Part shown: positions 27,977 to 34,566 of the stretch, one piece after another
Layout: every line of letters begins with the position of its first letter
Position numbering within the stretch: the stretch's first letter is position 1
DNA from: Burkholderiales bacterium
GTDB taxonomy: Bacteria > Pseudomonadota > Gammaproteobacteria > Burkholderiales > Burkholderiaceae_C
Assembly: GCA_026932425.1 (NCBI GenBank)
Contig: JAIXKN010000012.1
Coordinates: 36,096-71,959 of the forward strand
Direction of reading: 5' to 3'
Length of the DNA: 35,864 nt
Notes under the pieces: model-generated
What the model was told of the DNA's origin: nothing
Database searches by the model: none
The model's input: only the letters and a program-made list of their open reading frames with translations
Translations under genes and position numbers: made by a program

Positions 27977-28159
27977 ATGGAAAGCAAGGTCGTTGTCGTC
28001 GACGTCAAGATGCCGTTCTGGTCGATGGTCGTGTTCATGATCAAGTGGGCCATCGCGGCGATTCCGGCGATGGTCATCCTGGGGCTGATCATGGGCCTGT
28101 TGATGGCCGTGGTCGGTGGGCTCTCGGGTGGCCTGTTCGGCGGCGTCGGCCGGGTCTAG
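27977..28159 (+). CDS. 60-aa hydrophobic membrane protein
   Basis: A small protein starting MESKVVVVDVKMPFWSMVVF. It has two hydrophobic stretches (about residues 14-28 and 30-50; FWSMVVFMIKWAIAAIPAMV, then GLIMGLLMAVVGGLSGGLFG) and ends GGVGRV. GAGGAGGA (27964-27971) is a strong ribosome-binding site before the ATG at 27977, which supports real translation. It is probably an inner-membrane protein with two helices or one bent helix. I recognise no family. It lies between vapBC and the chimeric pseudogene; the 185 bases before it hold the vapBC operator region and otherwise nothing I recognise. Confidence 0.6.
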   Translation: MESKVVVVDVKMPFWSMVVFMIKWAIAAIPAMVILGLIMGLLMAVVGGLSGGLFGGVGRV

Positions 28160-28161
28160 AT

Positions 28162-28389
28162 CCGCATCTGCGGTCCTCATGCGACTCGGGCGCAGTGGGC
28201 ACGACATGCAGAAGCGCCGTGCAGGCCCCTTGATGCCCGAGGAGGTCGATGCCCTCGACGAGCACGACTGGACCGAGATCGACTCCGGGCGCGCCTTCAC
28301 GATCCAGGTCGTCGGCGAGCGCCTGCGCATCCCGCTTGATGCCGAGTTCAACATCGAACACGAACCGCAGCGGGCAGCGCCACGAACTC
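28162..28389 (+). pseudogene. Chimeric pseudogene of the M50-like and amphi-Trp genes
   Basis: Three pieces of two neighbouring genes are joined here. Bases 28162 to about 28262 copy the leader and first codons of the M50-like gene (29130 onward; MQKRRAGPLMPEEVDALDE against MQKRRASSLMPEEADALDE). About 28260-28280 copies a later part of the same gene (EHDWTEI; 29587-29607), so roughly 350 bases of the copy are missing; ACGACTGG occurs at both break ends. From 28278 to 28389 it copies the centre of the amphi-Trp gene (26932-27042; SGRAFTIQVVGERLRIPLDA), about 90% identical by eye, with one extra base after the EHE codons that shifts the frame. An open frame of 69 codons runs from the ATG at 28206 to 28415, so a short chimeric peptide could be made. 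Confidence 0.75.
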
Positions 28390-28411
28390 ATGAAACCGCC
28401 CACCCTTCTGC

Positions 28412-28440
28412 TTGACGAATTGTATCCATTTGGCTACATT
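28412..28440 (+). promoter_or_regulatory. Promoter and operator of the RelE/HigB-type module
   Basis: TTGACG (28412-28417) and TACATT (28435-28440) are spaced exactly 17 bases. Between and over them lies the dyad TGTA-N-CC-N4-GG-N-TACA (28421-28438), a good operator for the HTH antitoxin. The expected transcription start falls at about 28447, the A of the toxin's start codon, so the mRNA may be leaderless. Confidence 0.65.
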
Positions 28441-28446
28441 CGCCGA

Positions 28447-28749
28447 ATGTTCATCGTCCGCCAGACTGAAGAATTCGTCGCCTGGCTCGATGCGCTGAGA
28501 GACAAGCGGGCACAGGTTCGAATCGTGGCGCGGTTGCGGCAAGTTGAAGCAGGTAGTCTCGGTGACTGGCAGCCCATCGAGGGTGAGGTTTCCGAGATGA
28601 GGGTGCACTACGGTTCCGGCTACCGCCTCTGTTTCGTTCGTCGCGGTGGAGTGATCGTGGTGTTGCTGAATGCGGGCGACAAGTCAAGCCAGAGGCGAGA
28701 CATCCGCCGCGCCTTGAAGCTTGCAGCCGAACTTGGAGACGACTTATGA
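28447..28749 (+). CDS. RelE/ParE-superfamily toxin (HigB-like addiction-module killer)
   Basis: A 100-aa toxin of the phage-derived Gp49/HigB-like group (addiction module killer protein). These are ribosome-dependent mRNA interferases or related RelE-fold toxins. Typical parts are FIVRQTEEFVAWLDALRDKR, ARLRQVEAGSLGDWQPIEGE, VSEMRVHYGSGYRLCFVRRG, GVIVVLLNAGDKSSQRRDIR and RALKLAAEL. No inactivating change is seen. Codons are less GC-rich than in neighbouring genes (for example AAGCTTGCAGCCGAACTTGG near the end), pointing to recent acquisition. The ATG at 28447 is right after the -10 box. Its TGA overlaps the antitoxin ATG (ATGA). Confidence 0.88.
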   Translation: MFIVRQTEEFVAWLDALRDKRAQVRIVARLRQVEAGSLGDWQPIEGEVSEMRVHYGSGYRLCFVRRGGVIVVLLNAGDKSSQRRDIRRALKLAAELGDDL

Positions 28750-29045
28750 GTAAGGCCAAGACACCACTGAAGCTTGTTCCGTTCGATGTGGCCAAGTACC
28801 TTGAACATGATGAAGCCATCGCCGAGTACATGACCGCCGTACTCGAGGCCAATGATCCAGATTTGCTTCTTCTTGCCCTCGGCGATGTCGCGCGAGCCAA
28901 GGGCATGGCGCAAGTCGCCAAAGACGCAGGCTTGGGCCGTGAAAGCCTGTACAAGGCTCTTGCCCCCGGCGCGAAGCCTCGCTTCGAGACCGTCATGAAG
29001 GTGGCGCGGGCCCTGGGGGTCAAATTCACGGCCCAGCCCGCTTGA
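28746..29045 (+). CDS. HTH antitoxin of the RelE/HigB-type module
   Basis: A 99-aa antitoxin of the addiction-module antidote family, partner of the toxin it overlaps by four bases. The N-terminal LKLVPFDVAKYLEHDEAIAE and YMTAVLEANDPDLLLLALGD parts cover the toxin. The C-terminal half is a Cro/C1-like helix-turn-helix (MAQVAKDAGLGRESLYKALA, RFETVMKVARALGVKFTAQP) that should bind the dyad at 28421-28438. The toxin-first order is usual for this family. Base composition is as low in GC as the toxin's. An imperfect hairpin follows 30 bases after the stop. Confidence 0.9.
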   Translation: MSKAKTPLKLVPFDVAKYLEHDEAIAEYMTAVLEANDPDLLLLALGDVARAKGMAQVAKDAGLGRESLYKALAPGAKPRFETVMKVARALGVKFTAQPA

Positions 29046-29074
29046 ACCGGCGACGCCGCAGCGGCGGTCTCACA

Positions 29075-29113
29075 AGAAATTCCCTACCAGTGACCGACGC
29101 ACAAGGGATTTCT
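29075..29113. terminator. Inverted repeat after the RelE/HigB-type module
   Basis: AGAAATTCCCT (29075-29085) pairs with AGGGATTTCT (29104-29113) except for one bulged base, with an 18-base loop. It may be the terminator of the toxin-antitoxin mRNA or a mark of the inserted segment's right end. It is AT-rich compared with its surroundings. Confidence 0.4.
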
Positions 29114-29129
29114 CAGGCCGCCTCCGGAA

Positions 29130-29236
29130 CCGCATCTATGGCCTCGTTCCGCCCGGGCGCAGCGGGCATGACATGCAGAAGCGCCGTGCAAGCTCCTTGA
29201 TGCCTGAGGAGGCCGACGCCCTCGACGAGGACGACT
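29130..29236 (+). repeat. Direct repeat, intact copy (mate at 28162-28268)
   Basis: About 107 bases covering the leader and first 21 codons of the M50-like gene, repeated 968 bases upstream at the left end of the chimeric pseudogene. Shared landmarks are CCGCATCT, CGGGCGCAG, GACATGCAGAAGCGCCGTGC and GACGCCCTCGACGAG. Identity is high by eye, with scattered single changes. The two copies flank the RelE/HigB-type module. Confidence 0.75.
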
Positions 29237-29727
29237 GGGCGCCGGTCCCGCGCTGGGGTCTGATCGCGCTCGGCCTGGTCGCGCTCTGGTTTGCCTGGGC
29301 GCACTTCGTCAGCCGCGAAGCCTGGGTGTTCCTGGTCGACTGGGCGAACCTGGCGCTGCACGAGGCCGGGCACCCGATCGTCGGGCTGTTCTCGGGGCGG
29401 CTGATGGTCTACGGCGGCACGATCTTCCAGCTGCTGTTCCCGGCGCTCTTCGCGCACCACTTCTGGCGCCGGCGGCAGGCGGCGGCGTTTGCGGCGGCGC
29501 TGCTGTGGCTGGCCGAGAGCCTGATGAACGTGGCCCGCTACATGAAGGACGCGCGGGCGCAGGAGCTGCCGCTGGTCGGCGGCGGCGAACACGACTGGAC
29601 CGAGATCTTCGGGCGCTGGGGTGTGCTCGCGCACGACGTCGGCATCGGCAACGGCGTGCGCCTGCTGGGGCTCGTGCTGGCCGTCTACGCGCTCTGGTGG
29701 GCCTGGCAGCGTCGCGAGGGCGGCTGA
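29173..29727 (+). CDS. M50-like membrane zinc metalloprotease
   Basis: A 184-aa inner-membrane protein with about four hydrophobic segments. The zinc motif HEAGH lies in the second (WANLALHEAGHPIVGLFSGR). It is followed by YGGTIFQLLFPALFAHHFW, NVARYMKDARAQELPLVGGG and EHDWTEIFGRWGVLAHD, the last containing a conserved Asp-rich stretch where the third zinc ligand may lie. This pattern belongs to a small uncharacterised M50-like family rather than to full RseP proteins; no PDZ domain is present. The natural substrate is unknown. The start at 29173 has no strong ribosome-binding site, but its first codons are duplicated upstream. The N-terminal 25 residues are acidic and cytosolic. Confidence 0.78.
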   Translation: MQKRRASSLMPEEADALDEDDWAPVPRWGLIALGLVALWFAWAHFVSREAWVFLVDWANLALHEAGHPIVGLFSGRLMVYGGTIFQLLFPALFAHHFWRRRQAAAFAAALLWLAESLMNVARYMKDARAQELPLVGGGEHDWTEIFGRWGVLAHDVGIGNGVRLLGLVLAVYALWWAWQRREGG

Positions 29728-29804
29728 GGCAGGACGGCGGCGGAGGCGCCGCGTGGCCGTATGCTGCGGCAACGCGCGCCGATGCCGTGCGCGGAGACGA
29801 CACG

Positions 29805-30317
29805 ATGACTGCTTCCCCTGCTCCCGACTCCGCCGCCACTTCATCCGCGCCGGGCCCCGACCAGCGCCACGGAACGCCCGGCGGCAAGCGTTTCTGCGAC
29901 ACGCGCATCGGCGACCAGTTCGGGCGCGTCGAGCGCATCACCGCGCGCCACCTCGACGAGGGCGCGCGGCTGATCGGCGACTACAACCCGCTGCACGTCG
30001 ACGAGGCCTTCGCGGCGCGCTCGCGGCACGGAGCGCGCATCCTGCACGGCGTCGTGACCTCGGCGATCATCGGCGCCGAGTTCGGCATGGTCTACGCGGG
30101 CACCGCGATCGGCTACCTGCAGCACGACGCGCGCTTTCACGCGCCGGTGAAGATCGGCGACGAGCTGACGATCACCTGGACGGTGACCGCGCTCGAACCC
30201 AAGCCCCGGCACGACGGCGGCATCGTCACCGCCGAGGCCGTCGCGGTGAACCAGCACGGCGTGACCGTTTGCACCGCGCATGGACGCATGCTGGTCGCGA
30301 ACGAGCCGGTGGCCTGA
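29805..30317 (+). CDS. MaoC-like hydratase
   Basis: A 170-aa hot-dog-fold protein of the MaoC/(R)-enoyl-CoA hydratase group, which adds water to trans-2-enoyl-CoA. The hydratase motif is visible as GDYNPLHVDEAFAARSRHGA with Asp59, Asn61 and His64, then ILHGVVTSAIIGAEFG and the central beta strands (YLQHDARFHAPVKIGDELTI). The first 25 residues are Pro/Ser/Ala-rich and probably disordered. The ATG at 29805 has GGAGA upstream. It follows the M50-like gene by 77 bases. The substrate is unknown; aromatic or fatty acid degradation is possible. Confidence 0.87.
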   Translation: MTASPAPDSAATSSAPGPDQRHGTPGGKRFCDTRIGDQFGRVERITARHLDEGARLIGDYNPLHVDEAFAARSRHGARILHGVVTSAIIGAEFGMVYAGTAIGYLQHDARFHAPVKIGDELTITWTVTALEPKPRHDGGIVTAEAVAVNQHGVTVCTAHGRMLVANEPVA

Positions 30318-30444
30318 AAGCCTGTGCAGACCTCGGCGCCAGGCTGCGGGAGGCGGCGGCTCAAGACGCCGAAGTCCCCGCATCGGCGATGGCATCGCCG
30401 CGGTGAACGCGGCCGATGACCCTGATCCGGCATACGGCCTGGGG

Positions 30445-30473
30445 TATATTGAGATCACGACGCATTCGCGTCG
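30445..30473 (+). promoter_or_regulatory. Promoter and hairpin before the SQR-like gene
   Basis: TATATT (30445-30450) is a good -10 box in otherwise GC-rich DNA; the -35 (CTGATC, 17 bases upstream) is weak. CGACGC (30458-30463) and GCGTCG (30468-30473) form a perfect dyad with a 4-base loop at or just after the expected transcription start. It suggests an operator or leader hairpin and an activator- or repressor-controlled promoter. Confidence 0.45.
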
Positions 30474-30489
30474 AGCGAGGAGCCCCGAG

Positions 30490-31623
30490 ATGGCCACACA
30501 CCGCATCACCGTGCTGGGAGCCGGCTTCGCCGGGCTCTCGGCGATCCGCGAGCTGCGGCGCCGCGACACCGAGGTCGAGATCACGCTGGTGGCGCCGCGC
30601 GCCGAGCTGCACTACCTGCCCGGGATCATCTGGATCCCGAGCGGGCTGCGCCGGCGCGAGGACCTGATCATCCCGCTCGACAAGTTCCTGCAGCGCATGA
30701 AGGTGCGCTTCCACGCGGGCGAGGTCACGGGCTTGCGCGACAAGGGCCGCACCGTGCTCACGAGCAGCGGCGAGCTCTCCAACGACGGCTTGGTGATCGC
30801 CACCGGCGGGCGCTTCATCAAGAAGCTGCCGGGCATCGAGCACGCGATCACGCCCTGCGAGGGCATCGCCGCGGCCGAGCGCATCCGCGACCGGCTGCAG
30901 GCGCTGCAGGGCGGCCGCATCGCGGTGGGCTTTGCCGGCAACCCGAACGAGCCCGCGGCGATGCGCGGCGGGCCGATGTTCGAGTTCCTCTTCGGCATCG
31001 ACCAGCAGCTTCGGCGCGAGGGCCGGCGCGGGCGCTTCGAGCTTGTCTTCTTCAGCCCGGCGCGCGAACCGGGCAACCGCCTGGGGCCCAAGGCCGTGCA
31101 GCACCTGCTCTCGGAGATGGCGCGGCGCGACATCGCGACGCACCTGGGGCACAAGATGCTGCGGATCGAGGCCGACAAGGTGGTGACCGAGGGCGGCGAG
31201 ATCGGCGCCGACCTGATCCTCTTCATGCCCGGGATGACCGGCAACGCCTGGTTCGACGCGACCGAGCTGCCGCGCTCGCCCGGCGGCCTGGTGCAGGCCG
31301 ACGAGCACTGCCGCGTGCCGGGCTGGGAGCGCGTCGTCGTCGCCGGCGACTCGGGCAGCTTCCCGGGGCCGGACTGGCTCCCGAAGCAGGCGCACATGGC
31401 GGACCTGCAGGCGGTCGCGGCGGCGGCCAACCTGCTCGGCGACCTGCGCGGCGAGCGCGCGAACGCGACCTTCGAGGTCGAGCTGGCCTGCATCGTCGAC
31501 AGCCTGGACCGCGGCACGCTGATCTGGCGCACGCCGCGGCGCAACTGGCTGCTGCCGTCCAGCCCCGTCTTTCACTGGGTCAAGCGCAGCTTCGAGCGGC
31601 GCTACCTGCAGCGCTATCGTTGA
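30490..31623 (+). CDS. Sulfide:quinone-oxidoreductase-like flavoprotein
   Basis: A 377-aa FAD-dependent oxidoreductase of the SQR/flavocytochrome-c-sulfide-dehydrogenase family. These enzymes oxidise sulfide to polysulfide and pass electrons to quinone. FAD motifs are VLGAGFAGLSAIREL (1st), VIATGGRFIKKLPG and the C-terminal VVVAGDSGSF. Two cysteines lie where redox cysteines of SQR are expected: Cys123 (ITPCEGIAAAERI) and Cys334 (ELACIVDSLDRG). The C-terminal VFHWVKRSFERRYLQRYR is a basic amphipathic helix suitable for membrane binding. AGGAG (30478-30482) precedes the ATG. It might instead be an NADH:quinone-type enzyme of the same superfamily; the cysteine pair favours sulfide. Confidence 0.72.
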   Translation: MATHRITVLGAGFAGLSAIRELRRRDTEVEITLVAPRAELHYLPGIIWIPSGLRRREDLIIPLDKFLQRMKVRFHAGEVTGLRDKGRTVLTSSGELSNDGLVIATGGRFIKKLPGIEHAITPCEGIAAAERIRDRLQALQGGRIAVGFAGNPNEPAAMRGGPMFEFLFGIDQQLRREGRRGRFELVFFSPAREPGNRLGPKAVQHLLSEMARRDIATHLGHKMLRIEADKVVTEGGEIGADLILFMPGMTGNAWFDATELPRSPGGLVQADEHCRVPGWERVVVAGDSGSFPGPDWLPKQAHMADLQAVAAAANLLGDLRGERANATFEVELACIVDSLDRGTLIWRTPRRNWLLPSSPVFHWVKRSFERRYLQRYR

Positions 31624-31683
31624 GCCGCGGCGCCACGGCAGGCGCGGCGGACGCGGCCCGGCGGCCGCGATGACAGGGCAGCC

Positions 31684-32718
31684 ATGAACATCGATCGCAG
31701 CCTGCTCGCGCAGGCGGCCGCGCGCGGCCTGATCGGCGCCGAGCAGGCCGAGGCGCTGTGGGCCTTCCTCGCCGAGCAGCAGGCGGGGACGCCGAGCTTT
31801 CGCTTCGCGCATGTACTCAGCTACCTCGGCGGCCTGATCGCGATCGGCGCGATGACGCTGTTCATGACGCTGGGCTGGGAGCGCTTCGGCGGGCCCGGGC
31901 TGCTGGTGATCGCGCTCGCCTACGCGGCGCTTGCGCTGGCGCTGACCGAGCATCTGCTTCATCGCCGGCAGCTGCCGATCCCGGCGGGCATCTGCGCGGC
32001 GCTGGTGGTCGCGCTCACGCCGCTGGCGGTCTACGGGCTGCAGGTGACGCTGGGCTTCTGGGCCGAAGGCCGCGCTTATCGCGACTACCACGTCTACATC
32101 GACTGGCGCTGGATCCTGATGGAGCTGGCCACCCTCGCGGTCGGCGCGGTGCTCGCGTGGCGCTACCGCCTGCCCTTCCTGCTGATGCCGGTGGCGGTGA
32201 CGCTCTGGTACCTGAGCATGGACCTCACGCCCTTCGTCTTCGGCAGCGAGGATGCGAGCTGGGAACTGCGCAAGCTCGTCTCGATGGGGTTCGGGCTGCT
32301 CGTGCTGCTGCTGGCCTTCTGGATCGATCTGCGCACGCGCAGCGGCAAGGACTTCGCGTTCTGGCTCTACCTCTTCGGCATGCTGGCGTTCTGGGGCGGC
32401 CTCTCGGCGATGCGCTCGGAGAGCGAATGGAGCCGCTTTGCGTATCTCTGCATCAACCTGCTGCTGGTCGTGCTCGGGCCCATCCTTGGGCGTCGCGTCT
32501 TCACCGTGTTCGGCGGGCTGGGGGTGGCCGGCTACCTGAGCTACCTCGCCTACGGCGCGTTCAAGGACAGCCTGCTCTTCCCCTTCGTCGTCACGGCGAT
32601 CGGTCTGGCGCTCGTGGTCCTGGGCATCGTCTGGCCGCGGCACGAGGCGCGCATCGGCGCGCGGCTGCGCGGCTGGCTGCCCGAGCCGCTGCGGGCACTG
32701 GTGCAGCGGCAGGAGTGA
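31684..32718 (+). CDS. DUF2157-like polytopic membrane protein
   Basis: A 344-aa protein with about nine hydrophobic segments. The N-terminal 40 residues are soluble (DRSLLAQAAARGLIGAEQAE, ALWAFLAEQQAGTPSFRFAH), the short helical domain that precedes the membrane part in DUF2157 proteins. SYLGGLIAIGAMTLFMTLGW is the first membrane segment. Function is unknown. It follows the SQR-like gene by 60 bases and precedes the Rid gene by eight, so the three are likely one transcript. There is no clear enzyme motif. Confidence 0.75.
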   Translation: MNIDRSLLAQAAARGLIGAEQAEALWAFLAEQQAGTPSFRFAHVLSYLGGLIAIGAMTLFMTLGWERFGGPGLLVIALAYAALALALTEHLLHRRQLPIPAGICAALVVALTPLAVYGLQVTLGFWAEGRAYRDYHVYIDWRWILMELATLAVGAVLAWRYRLPFLLMPVAVTLWYLSMDLTPFVFGSEDASWELRKLVSMGFGLLVLLLAFWIDLRTRSGKDFAFWLYLFGMLAFWGGLSAMRSESEWSRFAYLCINLLLVVLGPILGRRVFTVFGGLGVAGYLSYLAYGAFKDSLLFPFVVTAIGLALVVLGIVWPRHEARIGARLRGWLPEPLRALVQRQE

Positions 32719-32726
32719 GCTCATCG

Positions 32727-33119
32727 ATGAACCCGGCACGCATCCACATCTCGAGCGGCGGCCCCTGGGAGGCCGCGGTCGGCTACTCGCGCGCGGTGCG
32801 CGTCGGCCCGCACGTCGTCGTCGCGGGGACGACGGCGGCCACCGCCGACGGCATCGTCGGCGTCGGCGACCCCTACGCGCAGGCGGTGCAGGCGCTGCGC
32901 ACGATCCAGGCGGCGCTCGAGGAAGCCGGCGCCTCGATGCAGCACGTGGTGCGCACGCGGATGTTCGTGACCGACATCGCGCACTGGCCCGAGGTCGGCC
33001 GCGCGCACGGCGAGTTCTTCGCCGAGGTGCGCCCGGCGGCGACGCTGGTCGAAGTCAGCCGCCTGATCGACCCGGCGCTGCTGGTCGAGATCGAGGCCGA
33101 GGCGATCGTGCCGACCTGA
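32727..33119 (+). CDS. Rid-family protein without the catalytic Arg
   Basis: A 130-aa protein of the RidA/YjgF/YER057c superfamily, a trimeric cytosolic fold. Family parts are ISSGGPWEAAVGYSRAVRVG, VVVAGTTAATADGIVGVGDP, AQAVQALRTIQAALEEAGAS and RTRMFVTDIAHWPEVGRAHG. In RidA, Arg105 in PARSCVEV binds the 2-aminoacrylate carboxylate. The matching stretch here is PAATLVEV with no Arg. It therefore belongs to the Rid groups that are not 2-aminoacrylate deaminases in the known sense, and its substrate is unknown. It follows the DUF2157 gene by eight bases and ends seven bases from the convergent cysteine-desulfhydrase-like gene. Confidence 0.87.
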   Translation: MNPARIHISSGGPWEAAVGYSRAVRVGPHVVVAGTTAATADGIVGVGDPYAQAVQALRTIQAALEEAGASMQHVVRTRMFVTDIAHWPEVGRAHGEFFAEVRPAATLVEVSRLIDPALLVEIEAEAIVPT

Positions 33120-33126
33120 ACGGCCA

Positions 33127-34260
33127 TCAGACGCCGAGCGCGCCCGCCACGCGCAGCGCAGCCAGCAGCTCCTGCGGCGCGCGGCCCTGCTCGATCCAGC
33201 GCTCGACCGCCGCCTGCTCGGCCGGGCTCTGCAAGCCTTGCGCGCGCTGCCAGGCCTCGTCGAAATAGGTGTGGCGGTAGCGCTCGCCGCCGTCGCAGAG
33301 CAGCGTGACGACCGATCCGCCCTGCCCGGCGTCGTGCAGCGCCTGCGCGCAGCGCAGCGCAGCGATCAGGTTGGTGCCGGTGCTGCCGCCGACGCGGCGG
33401 CCCAGGCGCGCGCTCAGCACGTGCATCGCCGCGAGGCTCCAGACGTCGGGCACCTTGACCATCGCGTCGAGCACGTCGGGCATGAAGCTCGCCTCGACGC
33501 GCGGCCGGCCGATGCCCTCGATGCGCGAGCCCTGGTCGGTGACGAGCGCAGGGTCGCCGCTCTCGTAGTGCTCGAAGAAGACGCTGCGCTCGGCGTCGAC
33601 GCCGCAGACGCGCGTGTCGTGCCGGCAGTAGTGCACGTAGCGGCCGATGGTGGCCAGCGTGCCGCCGGTGCCGGCACTGGCGACGATCCACGCCGGGCAG
33701 GGGTGGCGCTCGCGCCGCATCTGCGTGTAGATGCTCTCGGCGATGTTGTTGTTGGCGCGCCAGTCGGTCGCGCGCTCGGCGAAGGTGAACTGGTCGATGA
33801 AACGCCCGCCGGCCTCGTCGGCCAGGCGCTGGCTCTCGCCGTAGATCGCGCGCGGGTCGTCGACGAGGTGGCAGCGCCCGCCCTGGAACTCGATCGCGGC
33901 GATCTTCTCGCGGCTGGTGGTCGCCGGCATCACCGCGATGAAGGGCAGGCCCAGCAGCCGCGCGAAGTAGGCCTCGCTGATCGCGGTGCTGCCGCTGCTG
34001 GCCTCGACGACGGTCGAGCCTTCGTGCAGCCAGCCGTTGCACAGTGCGTGCAGGAAGAGGCTGCGCGCGAGGCGATGCTTGAGGCTGCCGGTCGGGTGGC
34101 TGCTCTCGTCCTTGAGGTAGAGGTCCACGCCGGGCATGCCCGGCAGCGGCAGGGGAATGAGGTGCGTGTCGCTGCTGCGCTGGAAGTCGGCCTCGATGCG
34201 GCGCACGGCCTCGCGCACCCAGGCGCGGTGGCGCTCGTCGGTCCGGCGGATGATGCTCAT
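33127..34260 (-). CDS. PLP-dependent cysteine synthase-like / L-cysteine desulfhydrase (Cds1 type)
   Basis: A 377-aa fold-type II PLP enzyme. The PLP lysine lies in [16 protein letters not shown] and the substrate loop in [19 protein letters not shown]. The phosphate-binding glycine loop is [15 protein letters not shown], and [16 protein letters not shown] is near the C-terminus. The pattern follows the Cds1 group (for example mycobacterial Rv3684), which breaks L-cysteine down to sulfide, ammonia and pyruvate, rather than CysK or CysM, whose PLP loop reads PxxSVKDR-like. The ATG at 34260 gives [20 protein letters not shown], usual for the group. It is convergent with the Rid gene. Cysteine synthase activity cannot be ruled out from sequence alone. 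Confidence 0.82.
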   Translation of the reverse strand: MSIIRRTDERHRAWVREAVRRIEADFQRSSDTHLIPLPLPGMPGVDLYLKDESSHPTGSLKHRLARSLFLHALCNGWLHEGSTVVEASSGSTAISEAYFARLLGLPFIAVMPATTSREKIAAIEFQGGRCHLVDDPRAIYGESQRLADEAGGRFIDQFTFAERATDWRANNNIAESIYTQMRRERHPCPAWIVASAGTGGTLATIGRYVHYCRHDTRVCGVDAERSVFFEHYESGDPALVTDQGSRIEGIGRPRVEASFMPDVLDAMVKVPDVWSLAAMHVLSARLGRRVGGSTGTNLIAALRCAQALHDAGQGGSVVTLLCDGGERYRHTYFDEAWQRAQGLQSPAEQAAVERWIEQGRAPQELLAALRVAGALGV

Positions 34261-34566
34261 GCGGCAAGTGTGCCGCAGTACCGATGCGCGCTCCGTCGCG
34301 CGAGGGGGCGGCTCCGTATCATCGCCGCGGCATCGCGCCGGCCCGGCACCTGACCTTCGGGGCCGCGGCCGGCCGGCATTGATCCCAAGGCGAATGCCCT
34401 CACCTTGTTTCCGACGCGTTTGGCGACCTTTGGCGATGGCGTGTGGACGCGGCGGGCAGCGGGCGTTCGTCTCCTTCCTCCGTTGCTCCGCGACCCCGAT
34501 CGCATCGCCACGCGGCGCTGCGCCCCTCGATCTCCCTCAAGAGCCACTCAAAAGACCCACGCAGAC
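34261..34566. other. Intergenic region, Cds1-like / TldD
   Basis: A 306-base gap between divergent genes. No convincing protein-coding frame, RNA gene or repeat was found. CCTTGTTTCC (34402-34411) and a purine-poor stretch before 34567 are the only departures from GC-rich sequence. No -35/-10 pair is convincing, and the TldD start has no clear ribosome-binding site. Confidence 0.35.
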
